From assembly GCA_010093605.1 (NCBI GenBank), contig MU004194.1, forward strand, positions 481,793 to 545,792: a DNA stretch of 64,000 nt, in the 5' to 3' direction. Every line of letters begins with the position of its first letter. Positions within the stretch are counted from its first letter, which is position 1. Positions 1 to 11,390 of the stretch are shown in pieces. Under the pieces are notes generated by a model, which worked only from the letters and a program-made list of their open reading frames with translations, did no database searches and was not told where the DNA came from. This stretch comes from Lophium mytilinum (Eukaryota; Ascomycota; Dothideomycetes; Mytilinidiales; Mytilinidiaceae). Made by a program: the position numbers and the translations under genes.

Positions 1-239
1 CGCTAGAATAAGCCTAAGTAAAAATTAGAGATTAATATAATATTCTTAAGAGGCATATAGAGGGCCTAAAAAAAAGAATAAATAGTAGACTAATTCTAGT
101 ACTAACCTATAAATCTTAATAACTAGTAGCTAGCTAAGGTAGCTAGAGTACTAGATATACTAAGAGTATATAAAGAATTTAGAGAAATCTTCTAGAAAAA
201 GGTTTAGAATATATTACTAAAGTACTAATCTTAGAATTA

Positions 240-3060
240 CTAGATACCCCTAGAACTAGGTAAATAACCTAAGTTTAGACTAATCTATTTACTATTCTAG
301 AATAAACTAGTAATACTTAAGAAATACCTAGATAAGAACCTAAAGTAAGGATTTATTTAACTATTAGAATTACCCGCAGGTTATCTAATAATATTTATTC
401 TAAAGAAAGATAGTAAAATACGCCTCTATATAGACTATAGATAGCTTAATAGTATTACTATTAAGAACTATTACCTTTTACCCTTAATCTTAGAACTAAA
501 GGACTATTTATATAAGGTAAAATACTTTATAAAGCTAGACCTCTAAAAGGGCTACTACCTTATAAGAATAAAGAAAGAAAAAGAATAGAAAATAGCCTTT
601 AGAACCTAATATAGATACTTTAAGTATATAGTTATACTATTTAGTCTTATAAACGCGCTAGCTATATTTTAGGTAGTAGTAAATATAGCTCTATAGAAAT
701 ACCTAGACTAGTTTATAGTAGTATATCTTAATAATATTCTAATCTACTTAGAGAATAAAGAAGAATATAAAGAGCATATTAAGAAAGTACTAGAGAAACT
801 TAAAAAATATAGTCTTATAGTTAAGCTAGAGAAATATAAGTTCTATATATAAAGAGTTAGATTTCTAGAATATATTATTAGTCTAGGTAGAATTAAGATA
901 GAGGAAGCTAAAGTTATATTTATTATAGAATAGCTAGAACCTAAGAACTTAAAGAAGTTATAGTTCTTTCTAGGTTTAGTAAACTACTATTAATAATTTA
1001 TTAAGGGATACTTAAAGATTATAGAACTACTTACTAGACTTATATAAAAGAATATAGAGTATTAATAGACCTTAAATGCCTAGATTATATTTAATAACTT
1101 AAAAGTATAGTTTACTTTAAGACTAGTATTAGTAATCTTTAATCTATAAAAACTAATAACTATTAAAAGTAATATATTAGATAAAGTATTAAAAGCTATA
1201 CTTAACTAGCTAGATAAATAAGAAAAGATACACCCTATAGCGTTCTATTCTAGAAAGCTAAGCCTAGCTAAGCTAAACTATAATATCTATAATAAGAAAC
1301 TACTAGCTATAGTAGAGGTGTTTAAATAATAGAGAGTTTACCTTAAAGAAGCCTTATATATAGTATAGATATATATAGATTATAAAAATCTAACCTACTT
1401 TATAATAACTAAGAAGTTAAACTAATAATAGGTTAGATAGTTAGAGAAACTAAAATCTTTTAACTTTAAGATTATATATTAAAAAGGATCTAAGAATACC
1501 TATATAAACGCACTAAGTAGAAGGCTAGACTATATAGTAAAAGACTATAGTTAAGTACTAATAATACTATAGAAAATTAGTCCCGGAACTCTTAAATTTA
1601 ACTACGTATAGCTAGCGGTAGCATACTAAGCTAAGAATGCAGAGTAGAAAAGAAGAATTAAGGAAATATAAGCTAATAACCTAGTAAGTTAATAATTATA
1701 AGAAACCTAAGATACTTAAAAATAGTTAAGGCTACTACTATTCTAAGAATAAGTACTTATATCTATAATTCTATAAGATAAGCTTATAAGAGACTTCTAT
1801 AGCGTACTAGTGTATAGATACTAAGAAATTAATAAAATAGTTAAATAACTATCTAGAACCTTCTACTTTCTAGGCATGCGCTAAGTAGTAGAGAGAATTA
1901 TTATAGAATATAAGTGCATAAAAAATAAGTTAGTATAATATATACTATATAGACTACTAAGGAGTCTACTAATACCTAAGAAAGTATAAAAATCTATAGT
2001 ATAGAACTTTATAGTTAAGCTACTATAGTCTATAGAATCTATAATAGGTATAAAGTATAACGCTATATTAGTAATTATAGACTAATTAACTAAATATATA
2101 TACTTTATACCTTATTAGAAATTATTAATAGTAGAAGATCTAGCCTATATATTTCTATAAGTAGTTATTAGTAACTATAGGCTACCTATAGAAGTTATTT
2201 TAGACTAAAATAAGCTCTTTATATTAAAATTCTAGTAGACTCTTATTATATAACTAGAAATAAAGTATAAGCTCTCTACAGTATTCTACCCGCAAATAGA
2301 TAGATAGATAGAAAGGCTTAATTAGACTTTAGAATAATATCTATAATACTATATTAACTATAAATAAGATAATTAGGTATTACTATTACTAATAGCCTAG
2401 TTTACTTATAATAGCGCATCTATAGAGATAATAAAGGTATTACCCTTTTATATAAACTATAGTTTTAAGCTAGAGGTATATTAAGAACTATAAATTAGTA
2501 ATATAAAGGCCTAGAGAGTATTACTTTCTATTAAAAATATTAAAGAACTGTAAAAATAGCTATTAATAGATATCTAATTTCTAGCATAAAGGTTAGTATA
2601 GTATTATAACTAATATAGGCGTATTACTTCTACTTTTAAAAGGGGGGATAGAGTATACCTACTCTAAAAAAATATTAAGATAAAATAACTAAGTAGAAAA
2701 CTTAACTATATTAAAATTAGACTATTTAAAATCTAAGACATTATTAGCCTAGTAAATTATAAGCTTAGGCTACTACCTAAAATAAAGATATACCTAGTAT
2801 TTTACGTCTTATTATTAGAACTAGCACCCCAGAACACTAAGCTAGAGAATAATATTAAGGTTAATAATAATAATAAATATAAGGTTAATAAGATTCTAGA
2901 CTTAAGAATATAAGATTAGTAAATAGAGTACCTAATTAAGTAGAAAGGATATAATACCTTAGAAAATATATAGAAACTAGAAAGCTACCTTAAAAAGTAC
3001 TACTAGATAGTAATATAGTTCTATTACTAGAATCTAGAATAACTTAGAATAACAGTAATA
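240..3060 (+). mobile_element. Degenerate Ty3/gypsy LTR-retrotransposon pol region with chromodomain
   Basis: Read on the plus strand through many stops, the order of relics is that of a chromovirus-type pol. Near 400-480 there is a reverse-transcriptase block resembling LYIDYR followed by LNSITIKNYYPLP. Near 600-670 comes a stretch ending FSLINALAIF. Near 1,480-1,530 is the RNase H end with GSKN then NALSRR. Near 1,990-2,110 is the integrase core with AILVIID followed by LTKYIYFIPY. Near 2,930-2,995 a chromodomain-like EYLIK..KGYNTLEN is seen. Gag and the 5' LTR would lie left of the window, and I could not identify an LTR at the right. Stops throughout mean it is inactive. The family call follows from domain order and motifs; exact ends are approximate. 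Confidence 0.88.
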
Positions 3061-3559
3061 TTATATTAGCTAACTAAGTAGAATCTATTAAACTAGGTAA
3101 CTTAATAGAGATAGATATACTAATAGAAGGTAGGGCTTCCCTTTTAATATACTCTTATTCTCTCTACTTAGCCTCTTTATAATTCTTTTCTTTTAACTTC
3201 TTAAGAGTATAGAAGCTATATTAAAGTATATTTACTTTATAATACTTAAGTAGATTCTTCTACTTCTCTAGGCGCTCTATCTTTATAATTACTACTCTTA
3301 TAGCTTTATAAGTAGTAGACTTCTTAGTATAAAGCTTTACGCAAGTCTAATTAATACAGGCAACTAAGAGAAGTAAGTTAGAAGGTAATTAGAAAGAAAA
3401 GCTATCTATAATCTACTATAGTAACTCTACTAGTATTATATTTTATATACCTATAATAAATATACTCTCTATAGTAATCTAAGGCTAAGAAAAGTACTTT
3501 ATAGTCTAAGAACTACTTCTAGTAGAAGGAATAAAAAACTATAGAGATACTAGAGAGAG

Positions 3560-3960
3560 TAATACGGGTACTAAGTATAGAGTATTATTTAACCTTATTA
3601 AATATAGTAGAAGAAATAAAAGAGTATAATAATATTTAAGTAGTTAGAAGATTACTAGCTATTTATCTAAGATTCTACTATAGAGTAACTTTTAGGCTAA
3701 AAGCCTTAGAGGGAGAAGTAAGTATTATAATCTATAATACTAAGGACTTAATTACTAAGATATTTAAGAAAGTAAGTAAGTAAATTAGATTAGTTATATA
3801 TAATCTATATACGGGACCTAGAAGTATAAGAATTTAATACCTTAGCGTGCTAGATTCCTCTACCTAGCTATAAGGTTATAAGATAGAAGGTTATATAATA
3901 GATTAGAAGGATTATAATAATCTAAAAGAATCTAGATTAAGAGAATTAAGATAATCTATA
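3560..3960 (+). pseudogene. RIP-degraded frame of unknown element
   Basis: After the gypsy relic a second plus-strand frame can be read with few stops, including RRLLAIYLRFYYRVTFRLK at about 3,640-3,700. It does not match a pol domain I recognise and could be gag-like or belong to another element. Composition is as RIP-mutated as its surroundings. The boundaries are rough and the reading is tentative. Confidence 0.3.
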
Positions 3961-4343
3961 TAATTTATAGATTTCTTAAAAGTTATCTTTTATATTTAAG
4001 TATACTTATTCTTATAAATAGAAACCTTATATTTAACTTAATATTAGTAACTTATACCTACTAATAAGTAACCCTATCTTATATCTAAGATTAATTTACC
4101 TTTTATTCTAAATAATATTGCACCTCTATAAAGACTTAAACTATACTCTACCTTATATAAGTACTTAAAGAGTATAGAAGAAATAACCCGTTATATATAC
4201 TTATCTAGAATATTTACGCTAGGCGTAATAAAGCTGCCTTTATTATTAGAGTCTTAGTCTAGATTAAGTTTATTAGTAATAGTCTAGTTCTAGTTTATAA
4301 ATCTAGTAGTATTAACTTAATTATCTACTAAGTATTTAGGGCG

Positions 4344-4397
4344 CTAGGTATCTATATACTAGGTATCTATATACTAGGTATCTATATACTAGGTATT
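4344..4397. repeat. 15-bp tandem repeat
   Basis: The unit ctaggtatctatata is repeated three times without change (4,344-4,388), followed by a partial fourth copy (ctaggtatt). It lies inside the RIP-mutated island. Identical copies in such heavily mutated DNA suggest the array arose after, or escaped, the mutation. Confidence 0.9.
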
Positions 4398-5799
4398 ATC
4401 TATAGTCTATAAAAAGGCTTAAATATTTAAAATTAGTTCTCTAGTTCTATATTAGAAGCTAGAAATAATAGCTAGTATAAAAGAGCTTTTAGCTACGCCT
4501 TAAAAGTATATAAGTTATATAGCGTAGTAAGCTTTCTTATTACTAGTAGTTAATAGAGTTATAGAAGTATAGGTAATAGATAGTTCTTTTAAAGTATTTA
4601 GGGCGGCGCTATTTATAGCGCCTAGAGTCTTTAGATTATCTTAAAGCCTAGCTATTAAATTAACTAGCTTATTTAGAAGAGGCGGTACTAGATTATAGTC
4701 TACTAGGTTAAATTTAGGTACCGCGCGTAGCTATATAGCTAGGCCGGCGGGTATTTAAATTATTTTAGTAAAAACGCCTAGATCTTAATAGAGTTCTAGA
4801 AAAATTTAATAAGATTCTAAGTATAAAAGAGTAAGCTTAGATTATATAGAGAGCTAATATAATATAAGTAATAAGGTATATTAACTATTATAAAAATCTA
4901 AGCTAAGAAGAAAAGAGAGAGCTAGAAGCTCTTAAGAGGTTATAGTTTAACGCTAGCGTATAGGCCGCGGCCTAGCGCCTTAGGCTAGCGTCTTACTTAG
5001 GTTATATAAGAGGCTGCATATAACTTTAGTATATAATTATTATAATTCTAGGTTTATACTATAATAATATCTATATATATTTTAATAGAAATATTAGCTT
5101 AAAATAGTTTAGTATAGCTCTATTAATACTAGAAAACTATCTAAGATATAGAAGGTAAAAAATAAAGCTTTTTCTTTACTTTTAAGTTTAGATATATTTA
5201 TTCTATATATAAACTATATAGCTATAGAGTTAAAAGTTAATTAGATATTATTATAGTAGTTAGATAGGTAGTAATTAATTATATAGTATTAAGCTATTTA
5301 CTTCTTTCTTTCTATAACTTATAAAAATAGTCTAAAATTATAATAATATTATATCTAGATATTTAATTAAGCTTAACTAGACTATAATAACTATTATCTA
5401 CTACTATATCTACTCTAACTACTACCTAAATTAATAGATTATTACTATTTCCTCTACTAACTATACTATCTTCTCTATCTTCTCTACTTTTTTTACCTTC
5501 TCTACTACCTCTATTTACTACTTCTACTACCTTAATATAGCTATCGCGGCTAGAATAGTATCTATCTAATTCTTTAACTTCTTTTTACTCTTCTCTAGTA
5601 ACTACTAGAAGCTCTATTAGCTCTTTTATATTACCTTTTTAATCTAATTAAAATAAGTTAATATTAGCTAGATATTATCTTAGCGTAACTTCTTAAGCTC
5701 TAGTAAGGCTACCTGCACCTCTATTATTATACTTATTATCTTTATTAGCTAATTCTCTATAGTTCTATCTAAATTCCCTTATAATATCTTCTTTCTTTC

Positions 5800-7000
5800 T
5801 TTTTATAGTTTTAAAGTTTATATAGGTATTATAGAAAGGTGTATAGAAGTATACGCAGAGCTATATCTATTACTATTTTTTTATTATTATTTAATTTCTT
5901 ATCTATATACTTACTACTACTCTTACTACTACTCTTAGTATTATTATATATTAATTTAGCTCTTAGTATAGCCTATAGGTTCTTTTAAGATATAATTTCT
6001 TCCGCAAGAATATATTCTATCTTATCTCTTTACTCCTGCTTAACGCGCTAGCGCGTATTAACTATAAGAATCTATTAATCTATTATAGAGGTATACTTAT
6101 TAGTATTTTAATTAACTATAGTTCTAGTTTTTAACTCCTCTAGCTAAGTATAATATTTCTTTATTATCTTAGGTATAAATTTTAGTATATTTTTATAGAA
6201 TATATCTATCTTCTTTAGTAACTTCTTCTATACTATTTTCTATATATTTTTTTTTCTAGCTTTACTCTAGATATTATATAAGTTATATAGAATCTTAAAG
6301 AGCTTTATAGCCTATAGCTAAGTAAATAGAGTATTTCTTTTAGCCTTTTTCTTCTTTTTCTTTTTCTTCTTCGCGGCCTTCTTAGTAGTATTAGCCGCTG
6401 CCTTTTTATTAGCTTTTTTCTTATTCTTAGTAGCCTTAGCCTTTAATTTAGCCTCTTTTTTTTACTTTTTAATAGCCGCATTATATATATTAAGGTTCTC
6501 TAGATACTACTAATTCTTAGTATAAAAGCGCCTCTTTATTTTCTTATCTATATACTTCTTCTATTTTAGAAATTATCTTTTTTTAGTAGGTTTTATAAGA
6601 GAGGGCGCCTTAATTATAGCTATAGTAGAATTAGTAGGCGTAGAGGATTTAGTAAGCTCTAGTATAGAAGGTAGAGAAACTCTAGCTAATAGTATAGTAG
6701 TAAGCTCTATAGTAGGCTATATAGTAGGCTACTATATAGCCTTACTATACTTAATAGCCTACCTATTTAGCTTTTTAGCCTTTCTATTTTATATTATTTA
6801 ATATATAGGCAGGTATTATATAGGCTAAGTAATTATCTAATATATAGATAGGTATATAGGCTAAGTAAAATAGTAAGGCTAAGAAGAAAAATAGTAAGTA
6901 TATATAGATTTATTAGCTAATAGCTCTATAGAAAAATCTATTATATTTAGATTAGCTAGTATTTAATACTATTATATAGAGCTCTTAATTTAGTATAGAA
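5800..7000 (-). pseudogene. RIP-degraded lysine-rich frame of a second mobile element
   Basis: On the minus strand, from about 7,000 down to 5,800, one frame can be followed with only scattered stops at probable former Gln/Trp codons. It starts with a Pro/Thr/Ser-rich part, passes a KRRFYTKN block near 6,530, and reaches a very Lys/Ala-rich run around 6,350-6,480 (pieces such as NKKKANKKAAANTTKKAAK). A helical-looking tail follows (FYKNILKFIPKIIKKYY near 6,180). The basic tail recalls the C-terminal ends of pogo/Fot1-type transposases or structural proteins of retroelements, but no catalytic motif could be assigned. Confidence 0.4.
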
Positions 7001-7424
7001 TAGCCTAATCTATTAATTACTAAGATATTAAAGAACGGCTAATAAAATTAATACCTAGAGTTAATAGATAAAAGGGCGTATTTCTATATATAATAGCTAG
7101 AGCTATTAGCTTACTCTCTTCTAGCTATAGCCTATTATTTAGTAAGCCTCTTAGTATAGTATTATTTAAGAAAGTTCTCTATATACTATAAAATTTATAT
7201 ATAATATAAATAATAACGTGCCTAGAATTAATATATAAGAAATTTAATAAGCCTATAGATATATAGGTAAGGCTAGCTATTTTACTATTTAAAATATTTA
7301 AATAGTAGTAGCTTATTTATATATAGATATATAGTATAGAGTATAGTAAGAATTATAGAAATTTATAATAAGTATAGCCTAATAAAGCTATATTATATTA
7401 AAGTTATAGGCTAATATTTCTCTA

Positions 7425-7528
7425 GCTATATATAGTTAGAATAGTAAAAATTCTATAAAGAAATATTAATTACTTTATAAGTAATTAATATTTCTTTATA
7501 AAATTACTCTCTTGCTATATATAGTTAG
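7425..7528. repeat. Perfect 21-bp inverted repeat inside 15-bp direct repeats at the island edge
   Basis: Arms 7,454-7,474 and 7,480-7,500 are perfect reverse complements separated by 5 nt. The hairpin lies between two identical copies of gctatatatagttag (7,425-7,439 and 7,514-7,528). This sits within 20 bp of the switch to normal composition, so it may mark an element terminus or an insertion scar. Confidence 0.85.
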
Positions 7529-7545
7529 GTACGCCTAAAATAGTT

Positions 7546-8205
7546 AATCCAATTGCCAAGATTAAGCGATTTTTAGACGGAAGGCCTGCTGCATAAAGGC
7601 CCTATTTTGGCAGATGAGCAGGGAGACACTGGTTGCCGCTGGTGTAGTCCTAGTCCGCACGAAGTAAGCCAGGTCGTTTCAACCGTCAGCCACCGAAACC
7701 TAGAACATTTCATGGTAAATTCATCATCAGGGTAACAGGGAAAGAGCTGGAGATGACAGAACGATACCGTGACAGTCAGGTAGCCCAGTACCATCAAGCA
7801 AGTGAGTTGTTTGAAATGGCTCGGAGGAGTGAAAGAAGGATTAGCGCAGGAAATTCTACCGTTGGAAAACCCCCGCTAGACCCGTCGATCTAGTCAAGGC
7901 TCTCCGCGGGGAGCGCTTTAGCCAGAGCTTTCTCTTGCCTTAAAAAGCAGGCACAAAATTTACCTTAGGAAACCATATTTGTATTCAATTTTTGTCTACC
8001 GTACGGTAAGGATTCTTGTACCCTGGTATCCATTTCTTAGGGTTGACTCCAGTCGTCCACGGCTGTTGTCACAATGGGACAGGTAACTAGCTGAACCCAA
8101 TTCCTCATTCATTCGTCCGCTCGTACGTACACAGGGAAGAGAAATATACACAAGTCCCATCGGAGACGCGAAAGGCCCACCAACCACGCAATCAATACCT
8201 TTGCC
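7546..8205. other. Intergenic transition region
   Basis: Composition is normal here, in contrast to the AT-rich island on the left. Short open frames exist on the minus strand but none has a family signature or usable splice context. It contains the presumed 3' region of the minus-strand vWA gene. I see no RNA gene. Confidence 0.6.
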
Positions 8206-11200
8206 TCAACCTGCCAGCTCGTACTTCACCTTGAACTCCAACTTGTTTTTATCGAAGTCATGTTCATACGCCGCGACATCCTCGCAGTCCTCAGCATTTT
8301 CTCGACGTAAAGCCTCCTTAAGAGCCTCAAAGAAATTCGGTATTATCGCTCGAATATCGCGCTGAATGTCAGAGTTGAAGACATCACCCCGCCATGTCTC
8401 GCATATCTGCTTCCGCGACTTCTCCACAAAGGCGTCGAACGCTTCACCGGGCCCAGTGGCAATTACCCGACGCTCTTCCGTAGTTAAAGCAGCCCAAGTG
8501 CGCACCACGCCACTGTGGAGGTTGATGTGTCGCGAGCTGGGAGGTCCAGTATTCGGAGTGACGGATGGTAGGCCAGTCTTGCTCTCCTCGAAGCCACCAC
8601 CGCGGATTCCAAAAACTTGGACCAAGTGTTCCGCCCTCGCATCTCGGATCTGCTGCAGCGATCGCAGATTCACCTCCATGGGTGTAGTAGGAATGAAGGA
8701 GGCATGGCATCGATCAAAGCCACAGTGAAGCACACTAGGACCGAATGGAGTTGAGAATGGAGGCAAACCGCTGTGAATAGCTACTAGCTCAGGGTTGATA
8801 TCCTGGCGATCCTCACTGAGAAACGGAGCAAGAAGTATTGCGGCTACAACCGCCGCTGGAAGAGCTGATTGTGGGTCGAGCACTGCGGTAGCGATCGGGT
8901 GATTGTGCCTAGTATTCTTGAAGAAGTTTTGCGCAGACGTGTGAGCCTTTTGCTCTGACAGAAGCCAGTACACGAGGATTTGTATTCGTCCCATTATTTT
9001 CAATTGTTCTTCTGGCATCCAAGCGTCTAGCAGCTCGACCTCTTGAGAGAGACACGCCAATAGTTGCACCCAGAATTGCTCAGGTTCTCTGACGAGCGAT
9101 TGAGATCCCCCGAGGTCCTTTGGTATAAGCGGCGCATTAAACTCTCTGTAAATTAAGCTGGAGAATTTTTGGCGCCAAGATGCTTCGCCGGACCTATCGT
9201 TTAAGAGCTGACCAAGAAATAGCGTTGAGATAGAGTAGAGAACTTTGGAGATCTTCAGGGTCCGGATGAGATTATCTGAAAAAGCTCCAGACTTGGAACC
9301 AAAGGACAGTAGCTGCATGAAACCTTTGATAGGATACGTTATGACGAAGCTTGCGACTCCGTTTTGTTCGAAGTCTTCAGCAGCCCATTTCAGTGCCTCG
9401 GGGAAAGACACCCAATCCCCAACTTCACTGAATGTTTGTCGGCATCTCGTAGATTTCAACATACTGGTTAGCATCCAGAGGAAGGTAGATCGTCGCTGAA
9501 CAGCTTCGTTCTGTTCATCTGCCGAGGCATTCCCGTCCTGCAGCATAGACCCGGCCCATGATTTTGTCTTTACAGTCTGCTCAAGAATCGTCATGAAAAG
9601 TTGAGACAGACCTGAAGCACCAGTCTGCAAGCCACCTGTCAAGGCAAGGTACAATTGCTGATTGATGTACTTCTTGTTCGATCCTTCGTACGCAAGACAT
9701 GGAAGTATACCAGAAAGCCGTTCCTTGTAGATAGAGAGGCCGGAGGGTCCGAGAAGAGCGCATTGAAAGCACACGTTCTGGCTCGAGACAAGTTCTAGGT
9801 TTCTCGGAGAGCGCCCAGCGGCCAAAGGAAAATTGAGAGCGAAATCTGCAGTGTTCGCTGCGGTTTCCTCTGGTTCGAGCACCTTCAAGGAAATCGACAT
9901 GACCTCTTCGTCGCCGCAGCAGACTAGACAATAGCCTTTATACGAAGGGACATCGAAGTCTAGGTTTGCGAGAGCCAATGTTGAGTCCGAAGAAACAACC
10001 GCCGCCCGTCGAGCCCGATTGCTACTCCTCGCGAGTATTTCAGCGGTAAATCCGGAGGATTCAATCTCAGTCAATTGTCTTAGAGCGGCATCAACTAGTT
10101 GGTTGCGTTTGCGCACTGCTTGTACTTCCGGGGATGAGGAGAACGTGGCAACCTTTTCCTGGTAATGTTCTCGATTCTTGGCGTGTGCTTCTCGTAGACG
10201 CTCCTGGAGTTCTTTCTTCTGACTTGGAGTGATTCCCTCGTCGCCCATGTCTGAAATTATTACAGCAGCCCCGGCTACATCTTCTAACTGCGGAGTTACT
10301 TGCTGCGACTTGTGTTTGGCGATGAAGGGGCGAAGTTCTGCTATTCGGCGCCGTATTTTGTAAGCAATGCACAGGTTGTTGAAAGCTTCTTCTGCAAGTA
10401 GAGAGAAAAGCTCATCGTCAGGCAGAGCTCCTGCTTTAACCAGTTGATCGAGGTCAACATACACAGGGCCGTGGTGAGCCTTTTCCCATTCTGGTCCCAA
10501 GTTGACTCCCTTTGGGAGCTTCTTGCGAAATTCGTATTTGGGAACCGAGATGTCGAGGCTCCTGCAGTGCTTGAAGAATTCCGCTTCATTCTTAAACTTA
10601 GCGATCTCGTCCCAACTAGAGAGGTTCCTTGCAGAAGCTCGAGTATTCAGGACAGAGAAGCATCCCTTTGCAGCAATGATGTAGATACGACCCGTTTCGA
10701 CTTCTTTGAATAGTATAAGAGTATCATGCGAGTTCGCAAAGAACGATATGCCCACAGAGATATCCTATATTTGCACAATGAGCACGTTTCATCCTAATTA
10801 AGGTGATCCAAGCGATAGACAGAAAAGGAATAACACAATCGCATGGTAGAATAAATCGGATTTCTTACCGTTGTTTCCGGAGTGCTGCCTCGTGAGCCTG
10901 CGATGAGGAATACCACTGGTACGCTCAACACATGGTGCTCCATGGCAAGCTCTGCCAGCTGATTTACGTCACTCCCGAACACCTGACCATCGGTCAAGAG
11001 AAACCAGCAATCTGACTTCTGGATGCATTCCAAGGCCTCTTTCTTCTTGAGGATAGAAGAAGGGGTGGTCCCACCATGGTCAGCCTTCCAATTGATTGCG
11101 GTGAGGCTACTCGGAGCATCACATTCTTGACCCCATTTTGCAACTCGAGCCTCTTGGTTCACCGGGACGGATTCTACGAAAGCACGTTCGGAGTTAAGGA

Positions 11201-11390
11201 CGCTGTTGTTGTTGAATCCTGCCGATCCAGAGGCATCAACAGCAAAGAAGCTCCGCGAATTGATAAATGAAGTATACTCGACCTGACTGTCAGAGGGGTC
11301 AGGTACGATTTTCCAAGACATCACGTCAAATAGATAAGCGCCTGATAGGCTTTGAGAAGGAGGAGCTGCAGTGTGATGTCTCAGGCCCAA
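8206..11390 (-). CDS. Large von Willebrand A-type domain protein, function unknown
   Basis: Two exons, 11390-10869 and 10764-8206, join in phase at a GTAAGA donor and a TATAG acceptor to give 1,026 residues. The N-terminal part has a plausible metal-ion-dependent adhesion site: DASGS at residues 52-56, GGTTP at about 107-110 and TDG at 133-135. This is the expected order for a vWA/integrin-I fold. Further on are two Cys pairs (CLVCC at 453-457, CFQC at 506-509) that could bind zinc, and an acidic C-terminus. There is no signal peptide or clear membrane segment. The start is the first Met of the open frame; the later ATG in MSWK is an alternative. The gene is the first beside the RIP-mutated island. 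Function cannot be assigned; a scaffold or ubiquitin-related role would be a guess. Confidence 0.75.

Larger units (their letters stand above)
1..7545. repeat. RIP-mutated AT-rich transposon island
   Basis: The stretch is built almost entirely of A, T and TA-containing words (ctag, tata, taag), and CpA and TpG are nearly absent. That pattern is the known outcome of repeat-induced point mutation, which converts CpA to TpA on either strand of duplicated DNA. No open frame of 60 codons survives in it. Relics of several mobile-element reading frames can still be followed through stop codons at former Gln, Trp and Arg positions. The right edge is abrupt: by about 7,545 the composition is that of normal genomic DNA. 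The left edge lies outside the window. Confidence 0.93.

Noticed and set aside
7573-7797. 74-codon minus-strand frame next to the RIP island
   Set aside because: No family motif, no splice partner, and composition typical of a chance frame.
8366-10713. Several plus-strand and alternative-frame ORFs over the vWA gene
   Set aside because: They are shadows of the 853-codon second exon of the vWA gene and lack any signature.
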